12,940 nucleotides of DNA from Candidatus Pelethomonas intestinigallinarum (GCA_018712665.1 DVGP01000204.1:1-12940), one strand, 5' to 3'. Positions 1 to 7,397 are shown, counted from the stretch's first letter. The notes: generated by a model from the letters alone, not told the origin. Translations and numbers: made by a program.

Positions 1-32
1 GCTGAGGACAGATGGGCGCCTAAATAGCTCAT
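1..32 (-). CDS. nfo: Start of a gene leaving the window, probably endonuclease IV (partial)
   Basis: Only ten codons are visible, reading MSYLGAHLSS. The ATG (32-30) overlaps the cca stop codon in an ATGA arrangement, and a strong Shine-Dalgarno AAAGGAG lies 8 nt upstream, inside the cca end, so a translated, coupled gene is well supported. The N-terminus resembles the first beta strand of endonuclease IV (Nfo), an AP endonuclease of base-excision repair whose proteins often begin with a pattern like (I/L)G(A/C)H(V/L)S. That identity rests on about seven residues and is an inference. The existence of a coding start is more certain than its name. An operon cca-nfo would follow. Confidence 0.5.
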   Translation of the reverse strand, partial: MSYLGAHLSS

Positions 33-1351
33 AGGAATTTCTCCTTTACATAATCCAGTAAAACCGTCCGGTCGTTGGGCAGTTCTTCATCCATAACCAG
101 CTCCAGCAGATCGTTGAGGGCCTTCCCCACCGCCGGCCCTCTCAGCCCAATCTCTGTCATGTCATTTCCCTTCACAGCAAGCTGCCGCAGAGAGAAGCAG
201 CTGTCCTCCGCCAGTGTCATGTTCAGTAGGGCCTCCCACTGGTCGATCCCCTGCTGCCGGCCGTGGAAGGCCGGGGCCTGGGCCAGGTTGTCCGCCCGCT
301 TCACCGCCAGCAGCAGCCGCACCGTCTCCTCCCCGTACCGGGCCAGATTCCGCCGGACGGCCTTCTGGGTCAGGGGCAGCTCGCAGTCGTGGCGCTCCAC
401 CAGGGTCAGGATGGTCCGCCGGCTCCGGTTGTCGAACCGCAGCCGCTCCAGGATGGCCTCCGCCAGCCGCACGCTCTCCCGCCAGTGGCCGTAGAAGTGG
501 CCCTCGCCGCCCTCGTCCAGTGTAAAGGTATTTGGCTTGCCCAGGTCGTGGAGCAGCATGGTCCAGCGCGGAATCGGCTGGGGCGGCGCGGCCTCCACCG
601 CCCGGGCGGTGTGCTCCCACACATCGTAGCAGTGGTATCGGCTGCGCTGGTCGAAGCCCACAGCGGGCAAGATCTCCGGCAGGACGGCCCCCAGGACCTC
701 CGGCCAGTCCAGCAGCACCTGGGCGGCATGGTCGCCGCAGAGGAGGCCCTCCAGCTCCGTCCGAACCCGCTCCGGGGCGATCTCACGCAGATCGGCGGCC
801 CGGTTTACCATGGCTCTCCCGGTCTCCGCCTCCACGGCAAAGCCCAGCCGAGCGGCGAAGCGGAGGCCCCGGAGGATCCGCAGGGCGTCCTCCTCAAATC
901 GCTCCTCCGGCGCGCCCACCGCCCGCAGGACCCCGGCGGCCAGATCCTCCCGGCCCCCCCAGGGGTCTGCGAGGTCCCCCCGCAGGTCCATGGCCATGGC
1001 ATTGACGGTGAAGTCCCGGCGGGCCAGATCCTCCGTCAGGGAACCGGTGAACTCCACCCGTTCCGGGTGGCGGTGGTCCAAATAGTCCCCGTCCCGGCGG
1101 AAGGTGGTGACCTCCACCCCCCTGCCGCCGCCCACGGTGACAGTGCCGTGCTTCAGCCCTGTGGGCAGAGCGCGGGGAGCGAACAGCTCCAGCACTGTCT
1201 CCGGCAGGGCGTTGGTGGTCACGTCCCAGTCCCCCGGCGTACGTCCCAGCAGCAGGTCCCGCACCGCGCCGCCCACGCACCAGGCCTGGTACCCCGCCGC
1301 CTCCAGCCGGGTCATCACATTCTTCACTTCCTCTGGGATCTGCGCCACCAA
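29..1351 (-). CDS. cca: CCA-adding tRNA nucleotidyltransferase with HD domain
   Basis: Adds or repairs the 3'-terminal CCA (or part of it) of tRNAs from CTP and ATP without a template, in the cytoplasm. The 440-residue protein has the class II nucleotidyltransferase head: GGAVRD (27-32), the metal-binding DWD (41-43), RRDFTVNA (111-118), then the neck block with LRGLRFAARLGF (160-171) and ERVRTEL (194-200). A C-terminal HD phosphohydrolase-like domain follows, with YHCYDVWEHT (239-248), HDLGKP (268-273) and H289. Length fits HD-containing members. The start chosen is TTG at 1351 (GTG follows directly): GAGAGG lies about 8 nt upstream and it leaves 26 residues before the GG motif, as in relatives. 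The first ATG (1315) has its SD-like run too far away. Whether it adds CCA or only A cannot be decided here, though no second copy is visible. The stop overlaps the next gene's ATG. Confidence 0.93.
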   Translation of the reverse strand: MVAQIPEEVKNVMTRLEAAGYQAWCVGGAVRDLLLGRTPGDWDVTTNALPETVLELFAPRALPTGLKHGTVTVGGGRGVEVTTFRRDGDYLDHRHPERVEFTGSLTEDLARRDFTVNAMAMDLRGDLADPWGGREDLAAGVLRAVGAPEERFEEDALRILRGLRFAARLGFAVEAETGRAMVNRAADLREIAPERVRTELEGLLCGDHAAQVLLDWPEVLGAVLPEILPAVGFDQRSRYHCYDVWEHTARAVEAAPPQPIPRWTMLLHDLGKPNTFTLDEGGEGHFYGHWRESVRLAEAILERLRFDNRSRRTILTLVERHDCELPLTQKAVRRNLARYGEETVRLLLAVKRADNLAQAPAFHGRQQGIDQWEALLNMTLAEDSCFSLRQLAVKGNDMTEIGLRGPAVGKALNDLLELVMDEELPNDRTVLLDYVKEKFL

Positions 1352-1432
1352 ACCGCCCGCCTCTCGTGAAAATGATCCATCCCGCGACTATTTTTCGTGA
1401 AAAACAGATATAGTTAAGTCATGAAATAGCAG

Positions 1433-1461
1433 TTGCGCGGGAAAAACAAGTATAGTATAAT
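1433..1461 (+). promoter_or_regulatory. Sigma-A type promoter for murC
   Basis: TTGCGC (1433-1438), a 17-bp spacer and a perfect TATAAT (1456-1461) lie in an AT-rich stretch of an otherwise GC-rich window. Transcription would begin near 1468, leaving a leader of about 55 nt before the murC ATG. The -35 box matches TTGACA only in its first three bases, but the -10 is consensus. The TTG of the -35 box is also the first possible in-frame start of the murC reading frame, so that start can be discounted. Confidence 0.7.
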
Positions 1462-1522
1462 ATATTTCTGTGAAAAAATCAAATGTCGGTATGAAAACCG
1501 CTTCTGGAGGGAGCTTTGTCCC

Positions 1523-2902
1523 ATGACCCAAATGAAACTTGCCATTCAGCCCTATATCCAGCCCGGCCGCCGGGTCCACCTGTCCGGCATCGGCGGCGTA
1601 TCCATGTGCCCCCTGGCGGAGGTCCTTCACGGCATGGGCCTTCAAGTCCAGGGCAGCGACATGAGCGACAGCGCCACAGTGGAGCATCTGCGCTCCTTGG
1701 GCATCCCCGTCCATGTGGGCCACGTGGCCCAGGACATCCAGGGGGCGGAGTTCCTCATCCGCACCGCCGCCATCCACGACGATAACCCGGAGATCGCCGC
1801 CGCCCGCGCCCACGGCATCCCCGTCTTTGAGCGGGCGGAGGCCTGGGGGGCCATCATGCAGCAGTATGAAAACGCCCTGTGCATCGCCGGCACCCACGGT
1901 AAGACAACCACCACATCCATGGCCACCCACATCTTCATGGCCGCGGAGAAGGATCCCACTGTTATGATCGGCGGCACCCTTCCCATGCTCCACAGCGGCT
2001 ACCGGGTAGGCCGGGGGGATACCATTATCCTGGAGTCCTGCGAGTACTGCAACAGCTTCCTCCATTTCTTTCCCACCGTCGCGGTGATCCTGAATGTGGA
2101 GGCGGACCACCTGGACTTCTTCAAAGACCTGGCGGACGTGGAGCACTCCTTCCGGGCCTTCGCCCAGCTGGTGCCCCCGGAGGGCCATGTCGTTGCCAAC
2201 GCCGACGACCCCGGCGTACGGGAGGCCCTGGAGGGTATCGACCGCTTCTCCTTCGGCCTGGAGGCCCCCGAGGCGGACTGCCGGGGAGTGAACCTCCGGT
2301 GGGACCACGGCCTGCCCTCCTTCGATGTGGTGATCCGGGGCCAGGTCTACACCCACCTGGACCTCCAGGTGGGCGGGAAGCACAATGTCTACAACGCCCT
2401 GGCCGCCGCCTCCGCCGCCTATCTGCTGGGCATCCCCGGTGGGGCGGTGAAGGAGGGGCTGGAGGCCTTCACCGGCGCGGGGCGCAGGTTTGAGTACAAG
2501 GGCGAGTACAACGGCGCCAAGGTCTACGACGACTACGCCCACCATCCCGGCGAGCTCCACGCCCTGCTGGACATGGCCCGGAGCTTGGGGTATGGGCGGA
2601 TCGTCTGCGCCTTCCAGCCCCACACCTACTCCCGGACGAAGGCCCTCTTCGACGAGTTCGTCCAGGAGCTGCGGCGGCCGGACGTGGTGATTCTGGCGGA
2701 GATCTACGCCGCCCGGGAGAAAAACACCATCGGCATTACCTCCGCCGATCTGGCCCGGGAGATCCCCGGGGCCATCTGCTGCCCCACCCTGGAGGCCGTC
2801 ACCGACGCTCTGGCCCAGGCTGCCCGCCCCGGGGACCTGATCCTCACCGTGGGGGCCGGGGACATCTACACTGCCGGCGAAGCCCTGGTGAGGCGGCGGT
2901 AA
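1523..2902 (+). CDS. murC: UDP-N-acetylmuramate--L-alanine ligase
   Basis: Cytoplasmic Mur ligase that joins L-alanine to UDP-MurNAc with ATP, the first peptide step of peptidoglycan synthesis. The 459-residue product has the MurC domain order: nucleotide-binding N-domain with GIGGVSM (22-28), ATPase P-loop GTHGKTTT (123-130), EADHLDFF (193-200), GGKHNVYNALAA (294-305), and a C-terminal domain with DDYAHHP (336-342), FQPHTYSRT (364-372) and GAGDIYTAGE (444-453). Length is typical. ATG at 1523 is preferred over the in-frame TTG at 1433 because GGAGGG lies 11 nt upstream and the TTG sits in the -35 box. The gene is outside a division/cell-wall cluster, and a ProX-type gene follows after 35 bp, probably on the same transcript. 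Confidence 0.96.
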   Translation: MTQMKLAIQPYIQPGRRVHLSGIGGVSMCPLAEVLHGMGLQVQGSDMSDSATVEHLRSLGIPVHVGHVAQDIQGAEFLIRTAAIHDDNPEIAAARAHGIPVFERAEAWGAIMQQYENALCIAGTHGKTTTTSMATHIFMAAEKDPTVMIGGTLPMLHSGYRVGRGDTIILESCEYCNSFLHFFPTVAVILNVEADHLDFFKDLADVEHSFRAFAQLVPPEGHVVANADDPGVREALEGIDRFSFGLEAPEADCRGVNLRWDHGLPSFDVVIRGQVYTHLDLQVGGKHNVYNALAAASAAYLLGIPGGAVKEGLEAFTGAGRRFEYKGEYNGAKVYDDYAHHPGELHALLDMARSLGYGRIVCAFQPHTYSRTKALFDEFVQELRRPDVVILAEIYAAREKNTIGITSADLAREIPGAICCPTLEAVTDALAQAARPGDLILTVGAGDIYTAGEALVRRR

Positions 2903-2937
2903 CCCAACGCAATCCATCGAAAGAGAGAGAATACACC

Positions 2938-3483
2938 ATGACCGTCTCCCCCATCTATACCCAGGCCCCCACCCAGGGACTGGATGAGACCCAGCAGATC
3001 GTCTTTGACACCCTGGCGGAGCTGCACATCCCCTTTGAGCGGGTGGAGCACGACTGGGCCAACACCATGGAGGACTGCAAGGCCGTCAGCGCCGTGCTGG
3101 GCGTGGACGTGTGCAAAAATCTGGTGCTCTGCAACCGTCAGAAAACCCAGTTTTACCTCCTGGCCATGCCCAGCGACAAGCCCTTCCACACCAAGGACCT
3201 GAGCCACCAGCTGGGCTGTGCCCGACTGAGCTTCGCCGCCCCGGAGGCCATGGAGGAACTTCTCCACGTCCACCCCGGCTCCGCCTCCATCCTCTCCCTG
3301 CTCTTCGACACGGAGGGAAAGGTCCAGCTGGTAATGGACCGGGAGACCTATGAGCAGGACTACCTCTCCTGCCACCCCTGCAAGAGCACCGGAACGCTGA
3401 AGCTGCGGATGCGGGACGTGCTGGAGGTGTTCCTCCCCCGTACCGGCCACGCGCCGACGGTGGTAGACCTGCCAAAATACTGA
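2938..3483 (+). CDS. Stand-alone aminoacyl-tRNA editing protein, ProX/PrdX-type (YbaK/EbsC fold)
   Basis: A 181-residue protein of the ProX branch of the YbaK/EbsC (INS) editing superfamily. Family members hydrolyse wrongly charged tRNA(Pro), mostly Ala-tRNA(Pro), acting in trans after release from prolyl-tRNA synthetase. Supporting features are the region around K60-N61 (VCKNLVL), where the family carries its functional lysine, the strand YLLAMP (73-78), HPGSASILSLLFD (112-124) corresponding to the substrate-pocket loop, and CHPCKSTGTLKL (145-156), resembling the family's HP-x-x-(N/S)T-x-T end motif. The ATG has a purine-rich AGAGAG stretch upstream but no textbook Shine-Dalgarno. It directly follows murC and ends two bases before a strong terminator. 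Exact amino-acid specificity is inferred from the family. Confidence 0.85.
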   Translation: MTVSPIYTQAPTQGLDETQQIVFDTLAELHIPFERVEHDWANTMEDCKAVSAVLGVDVCKNLVLCNRQKTQFYLLAMPSDKPFHTKDLSHQLGCARLSFAAPEAMEELLHVHPGSASILSLLFDTEGKVQLVMDRETYEQDYLSCHPCKSTGTLKLRMRDVLEVFLPRTGHAPTVVDLPKY

Positions 3484-3484
3484 T

Positions 3485-3522
3485 AAAAAAGCTGTGGGGC
3501 CGTTGGGCCCCACAGCTTTTTT
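3485..3522. terminator. Perfect bidirectional intrinsic terminator
   Basis: A perfect 11-bp GC-rich stem (GCTGTGGGGCC at 3491-3501 with GGCCCCACAGC at 3506-3516) closes a GTTG loop. Six A precede it and six T follow it, so the whole inverted repeat spans 17 bp per arm and has a U-tract on both strands. It lies between converging genes, serving the murC-proX transcript from the left and the minus-strand nuclease-like gene from the right. Confidence 0.95.
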
Positions 3523-3593
3523 CAGCATGTCGAAGAACTCCCTTTTTAGGCTGCGCTCCTGAAAACAAGGACAAGGGGGCCAATAGGCCCACG

Positions 3594-4673
3594 TTAAGGA
3601 AGCAGCACAAAATCCAAACAGACCGGGTTGTGGTCGCTCCAGCGGAAGCCGGTGTCCACCACCCTGCTGGCGGAAACGGAGACATTGGCGGAGATGATGA
3701 AGCCGTCCACCGTCACCAGATAGTTGTCCGGGCCGTAGGGCCGGTCGGCGTTGCGGCAGGAGGCCACAGGGTCCTCCCCGTCATAGGGGGCCACGATGGT
3801 CAGGCCCTCCGGCACCAGCTCCGCCGGGATGGGCTGGGCCCATGTGTACTCCGGGCCGGACACGCCGAAAATCTCATCGGAGTTCCCCAGCAGATCCTTG
3901 TTGAAGTCCCCGCCGGCGATGACCCAGTTCCCCGCCTCATACTCCGACAGCATGTCCGCGAAGAGCATCTCCAGCTGCTCCTCGGCGATGGTCCCGTCGG
4001 AGGTATAGGCGGAGAGATGGAAGTTGTAGAGGACCAGCTCCCGGCCATCCGACACCGGGAGGCGCTGGACAGAGTAGCACCTGTCCAGATCCACCAGCTT
4101 CATCACTCCCTCCTCGATGGGCAGCTGCCGCCGCACCGCCGAGGCGATGGGAAACCGGGAGAAGGTGGCCTGGCCGGAACGGTTGGCGCCGTGGGGCTCC
4201 AGAGGCGGCCAGAAGAGGTAAGGACTGTCGTAATTTTGAGCGAAGGTGCTCCAGTACCCATCTCCCATAGCGTCCGCCGCCAGCGCCAGCTCGTCAACGT
4301 GGTAACTGCGGGTGCCGTCCACATCCACCTCCTGGAGAAGGAGGAAATCCGGCTCCAGCGCCTGGACAGCTGCCATGGCTCCGCCTACGTTCTCGTAGAC
4401 CGCCTCCTCCGACCGGGCCCGGGATTCGGTCCCGCCGTCCATGAAGAAACTGTAATCGTCGCTGTAAGCGCCGAAGCCGATGTTGTAGGAGGCGATCCGG
4501 TAGGTCTCGCCGGGAGAGAGGGGTTCTCCCTCACCCTCCGCCGCCGTAATCTCCAGCTCCTGCCAGTCCTCTACCCGGTACCAGGCGGCAAACACATAGA
4601 TCACATAGGCCGCCAGCACCAGCGCCAGAGCCAGCACCGCCGCCAACAGGATCTTCACCCCTCGTCTTGCCAT
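3594..4673 (-). CDS. Membrane-anchored endonuclease/exonuclease/phosphatase-family protein
   Basis: A 359-residue protein of the DNase I-like metallo-phosphoesterase superfamily, whose members cut nucleic acids, phosphoinositides or sphingomyelin. Residues 7-30 form one hydrophobic segment after a basic start (MARRGVK), an uncleaved signal anchor, so the catalytic domain should lie outside the membrane. Superfamily motifs in order: SYNIGFG (62-68), LLQEVD with metal-binding E115, NFHLSAY with H219, GGDFNKD (254-260), VDGFIIS (322-328) and SDHNP (D347, H348). Catalytic positions appear intact. ATG 4673 is chosen because AGAGGG lies about 8 nt upstream and the anchor begins there; an open upstream extension reaches 5066 but overlaps the U32 gene. 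The substrate is unknown. It may be the last gene of the mltG transcript, though about 120 bp with palindromes intervene. Confidence 0.85.
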   Translation of the reverse strand: MARRGVKILLAAVLALALVLAAYVIYVFAAWYRVEDWQELEITAAEGEGEPLSPGETYRIASYNIGFGAYSDDYSFFMDGGTESRARSEEAVYENVGGAMAAVQALEPDFLLLQEVDVDGTRSYHVDELALAADAMGDGYWSTFAQNYDSPYLFWPPLEPHGANRSGQATFSRFPIASAVRRQLPIEEGVMKLVDLDRCYSVQRLPVSDGRELVLYNFHLSAYTSDGTIAEEQLEMLFADMLSEYEAGNWVIAGGDFNKDLLGNSDEIFGVSGPEYTWAQPIPAELVPEGLTIVAPYDGEDPVASCRNADRPYGPDNYLVTVDGFIISANVSVSASRVVDTGFRWSDHNPVCLDFVLLP

Positions 4674-4700
4674 GTACACTGCCCTCTCTTTAACTATCCC

Positions 4701-4721
4701 ACGCGAAACAAAGTTTCGCGT
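4701..4721. repeat. Perfect 9-bp inverted repeat
   Basis: ACGCGAAAC (4701-4709), spacer AAA, GTTTCGCGT (4713-4721). It lies just upstream of the ribosome binding site of the nuclease-like gene. No T-run follows on either strand, so it is not a classical terminator. It could be an operator, an mRNA-stabilising hairpin or part of a dispersed element together with the palindrome at 4751-4774. Confidence 0.7.
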
Positions 4722-4750
4722 AAAAGTTCTAAGTGCCCTGCGGGTATTTG

Positions 4751-4774
4751 ATACTTTTCTTACAAGAAAAGTAT
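4751..4774. repeat. Perfect 11-bp inverted repeat
   Basis: ATACTTTTCTT (4751-4761), spacer AC, AAGAAAAGTAT (4764-4774). It is AT-rich inside a GC-rich genome and lies between the end of the U32 gene (4796) and the nuclease-like gene. A 2-nt spacer is too tight for an ideal RNA hairpin, and no U-tract follows, so a protein-binding palindrome or a REP/MITE-like intergenic repeat is more likely than a terminator. Confidence 0.7.
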
Positions 4775-4795
4775 GTAGACCGAATCTGTGGGCCC

Positions 4796-6028
4796 TCAGC
4801 TCTTCGCGGACAGGTCCCGGGCGATGCGGAGGATGCTCCCGGCGGGAGCCCGGCAGGGCAGGCGCATACGGAACACCATCTGGGGCGTTTTTGCCTCGGA
4901 TATGGGGTTCCCCTCCCCATCGGCCATCTCCGGCACGGTGAAGGCCAGGGGCTTCAGGTCCGGCCCCACCAGCTCCACCTCGTCCCCCACAGCAAACTTG
5001 TTCCGCAGCGTCAAAGCCGCCATACCGTCCTCGCCGCAATCTGTGACAAGGGCAATCACTTGCCACTCCCGGATATACCGGGCGTTCTCATAATACTGCC
5101 CCGGCTGGCCGAAGTAGAAGCCGGTTGCGTAGTGACGGTGGCTGACATGCTCCACCTCGTCCCGCCACACCGGGTCCAGAGGCAGGCCGGAGGCCGCGGC
5201 GTCAATGGCGTGACGGTAGGCGGCGGTGACCACGGCGGCGTAGTAAGCGCTCTTGGCCCGGCCCTCGATCTTCAGGCTGTCCAGGCCCGCGTCCATCAGC
5301 TCCGGTATGTGGTCGATCATGCACATGTCCCGGGAATTGAAGATGTACGTCCCCTTCTCATCCTCGAACACCGGGAAGTACTCCCCCGGGCGCTTCTCCT
5401 CCATCAGGTAGTACTGGTAGCGGCAGGGCTGGGCGCAGGCCCCACGGCTGGCATCCCGCCCGGTCATGTAGTTGGACAGGACGCAGCGGCCGGAGTAGCT
5501 GACGCACATGGCCCCATGGACGAAGGCCTCCAATTCCAGATCCGCCGGGGTTTTGGCGCGGATCTCCCGGATCTCCTCCAGGCTCAGCTCCCGGGCCAGG
5601 ATGACCCGCCTGGCCCCCAGGTCGTGCCAGGCCCGGGCGGCGGCGTAGTTGGTCACGCTGGCCTGGGTGCTGACATGGCGCTCGCACCGGGGAGCATACC
5701 GCCCCGCCAGGGTGAAGGCTCCCAGGTCCCCCAGGATGAGGGCGTCCACCCCGGCGTCCTGGAGCTGCTCCAGGTACGCCGGGAGGGCGTCGGCCTCACT
5801 GTTGCGGGGCATGGTGTTCACCGTGGCGTGGACCCGGACGCCGTGGCTGTGGGCAAAGGTTACCGCCTTCGGCAGCTCCTCCGAGGAGAAATTCCCTGCA
5901 AAGGCCCGCATCCCAAAGGATGTCCCCGCCAGATACACCGCGTCGGCTCCGTAGAGCACCGCCATCCGCAGCCGCTCAAAGTCCCCTGCCGGTGAGAGAA
6001 GCTCCGGCTTGTTTCGTCTCTCCGTCAT
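4796..6028 (-). CDS. Peptidase U32 family protein, probably TrhP-like tRNA hydroxylation factor
   Basis: A 410-residue U32-family protein. Despite the family name, well-studied relatives (TrhP/YegQ, RlhA) are Fe-S-associated factors in prephenate-dependent hydroxylation of tRNA wobble uridine or 23S rRNA; others are secreted collagenases. Seen here: PELLSPAG (8-15), the family signature beginning at E167 as EAFVHGAMC and continuing to GRCVLS (180-185), GACAQPCR (196-203) and SLKIEGR (251-257). Candidate cluster cysteines are C175, C182, C198, C202 and C236. No signal peptide, so cytoplasmic. ATG 6028 is chosen because GGGGAGG precedes it at proper distance; the earlier TTG (6046) overlaps the mltG stop. 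It follows mltG by 14 nt. In Bacillus the mltG homologue yrrL also lies close to the U32 pair yrrN/yrrO. Role in tRNA modification is inferred. Confidence 0.88.
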   Translation of the reverse strand: MTERRNKPELLSPAGDFERLRMAVLYGADAVYLAGTSFGMRAFAGNFSSEELPKAVTFAHSHGVRVHATVNTMPRNSEADALPAYLEQLQDAGVDALILGDLGAFTLAGRYAPRCERHVSTQASVTNYAAARAWHDLGARRVILARELSLEEIREIRAKTPADLELEAFVHGAMCVSYSGRCVLSNYMTGRDASRGACAQPCRYQYYLMEEKRPGEYFPVFEDEKGTYIFNSRDMCMIDHIPELMDAGLDSLKIEGRAKSAYYAAVVTAAYRHAIDAAASGLPLDPVWRDEVEHVSHRHYATGFYFGQPGQYYENARYIREWQVIALVTDCGEDGMAALTLRNKFAVGDEVELVGPDLKPLAFTVPEMADGEGNPISEAKTPQMVFRMRLPCRAPAGSILRIARDLSAKS

Positions 6029-6042
6029 GCCGCCTCCCCGGA

Positions 6043-7287
6043 TCAATCTCCGCTGGCGGCGCTGGCCGCGGCTACGTTCTGCTGGTGCTCGGACAGGGTC
6101 TCGCTGAACACGTGCTTGCCGTCCGCGCCAAGAACATAGTAGTAATAGTCAGTCTCGGCGGGCTGGAGAGCGGCGGTGATGGAGGACATGCCCGGGTTGG
6201 AGATGGCCGTAGGCGGCAGGCCGGTGTGCTGGTAGAGGTTGTAGGGGCTGTCCAGGGTGGTGTAGTCCTCCTGGGTGATGGCCCGCCCGGCGGCATAGAC
6301 CAGGGCCGCGTCGATCTGGAGCAGGCCGCCGGTCTCACCGGGGCGCTCCAGGCGGTTATAGATGACAGAGGCGATCTTGTCCCGGTCGGTGCCGTCGGTC
6401 TCCTCCTCAATCAGGGAAGCGATGGTGATGATGTCGGAGAAGTCGTAGCCCCGGGCAGCCGCCTCCTCAAAGAGCGGCGTCAGCTCCCCGTTGCTGTAGA
6501 CCCGGCTATTGAAGTTGCTGAGCATGGAGTCCAGGGCCGCCACAGCGCTGCGGCCCACATAAAACTGGTAGGTATCGGGATAGAGATATCCCTCCACCCT
6601 CCTCACATCCCCCAGCAGGTCGCTGTCCAGGAAGGCGTAGTCCACAAACTCGTAGTTGGCGGCGGCCTCCTCCAGCTCCTCCACCGGAGCCACTCCGTTC
6701 TCCGACAGGAGCTGGAAGATCTGCTGGGTATTGTAGCCCTCGGGGATGGACACCTCCACGGTGACGGCGGAGCTGCCGGTGGACCGCATCCCCCGGACCA
6801 GGGCCATGTAGTCCATATTGGTGTTGAGCACATAGGCACCCTGGTCGATCTTTTCGTCGGCGTCGTAGACCCAGGCGAAGAGACGGAAAAGCCACTTGTA
6901 CTGGATCAGCCCTGCGTCCTGAAGGGCGTCAGCCACCTGTCCGATGTCGCACAGGGAGACCTCCTCGGTATTCCCATCCTCATCGGTCACCGTGGTGGTC
7001 GTGAACCACTCTGCGGGCACCACCACCTCCACCTCCTGGTCCGCCCCGGTAAAGGCACACAGATCGTTGGCCAGCATCCAGCCCACCCCGGCCAGAATGA
7101 CCGAGGAGGCGATCACCACAACCACCCACAGGAGCAGCGCCAAAAACGGGTTGGTCCGTTTCTTCTTTGCCTTCTTCTTCCCGCTCCCGCCGGATGGCCG
7201 GCTGGGTTGGGACGGCTCGCCGGCGGCTTGCCGCCGCACCTGGCCGCCGTCCCAGCTGGTGGTATGGTAACGGTCCTCATTACTCAT
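6043..7287 (-). CDS. mltG: Endolytic murein transglycosylase MltG (YceG-like)
   Basis: Membrane-bound lytic transglycosylase that cuts nascent glycan strands and sets their length. The 414-residue protein has a 46-residue basic, Ser/Gly/Lys-rich cytoplasmic tail, one membrane segment (about 47-72) and an extracytoplasmic YceG domain: IPEGY (181-185), EGYLYPDTY (232-240), ASLIEEET (290-297) with predicted catalytic E294, VIYNRL (308-313), LQIDAALVY (323-331), GLPPTAISNPG (357-366 region) and YYYYV...SETLSEHQ near the end. The usual Asp-Pro-Thr after LQ is D326-Ala-Ala here, a mild deviation. ATG 7287 has AAGGAG 9 nt upstream. It is first of a minus-strand run with the U32 gene 14 nt behind. 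No convincing promoter was found in 7288-7397. Confidence 0.95.
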   Translation of the reverse strand: MSNEDRYHTTSWDGGQVRRQAAGEPSQPSRPSGGSGKKKAKKKRTNPFLALLLWVVVVIASSVILAGVGWMLANDLCAFTGADQEVEVVVPAEWFTTTTVTDEDGNTEEVSLCDIGQVADALQDAGLIQYKWLFRLFAWVYDADEKIDQGAYVLNTNMDYMALVRGMRSTGSSAVTVEVSIPEGYNTQQIFQLLSENGVAPVEELEEAAANYEFVDYAFLDSDLLGDVRRVEGYLYPDTYQFYVGRSAVAALDSMLSNFNSRVYSNGELTPLFEEAAARGYDFSDIITIASLIEEETDGTDRDKIASVIYNRLERPGETGGLLQIDAALVYAAGRAITQEDYTTLDSPYNLYQHTGLPPTAISNPGMSSITAALQPAETDYYYYVLGADGKHVFSETLSEHQQNVAAASAASGD

Positions 7288-7397
7288 GGAGAATCACTCC
7301 TTCATATGTCTTTTGGTAAAAATTTTGATAGGGCAAGCTGCCTTTTGCCGTTCCCGGGCATAGGATAGCTCAGACTGGTAAGCGAGGTGAAAGGACT

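Noticed and set aside
263..1369. Plus-strand 368-residue frame opposite cca
   Set aside because: Composition is Pro/Gln/His/Arg-rich without motifs; cca on the other strand is well supported.
1433..1522. TTG at 1433 as the murC start (30 extra residues)
   Set aside because: It lies in the -35 box, upstream of the predicted transcript start, and lacks a ribosome binding site; ATG 1523 has GGAGGG.
1388..2917. Minus-strand 509-residue open frame across murC
   Set aside because: It is the antisense shadow of a fully motif-supported murC; the translation is low-complexity Gly/Val/His-rich with no recognisable domain, as expected in GC-rich DNA.
3577..3590. Small hairpin GGGCC-AATA-GGCCC just past the nuclease-like gene's stop
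   Set aside because: Only five pairs and no T-run; the strong bidirectional terminator about 70 bp further serves this end.
4674..5066. N-terminal extension of the nuclease-like gene
   Set aside because: It would overlap the U32 gene by about 270 bp and precede the membrane anchor; ATG 4673 has a proper ribosome binding site.
4733..7368. Long plus-strand frames (4733-5995 and 5920-7368) opposite the U32 and mltG genes
   Set aside because: Antisense shadows; no ribosome binding sites or domains, and the minus strand is clear.
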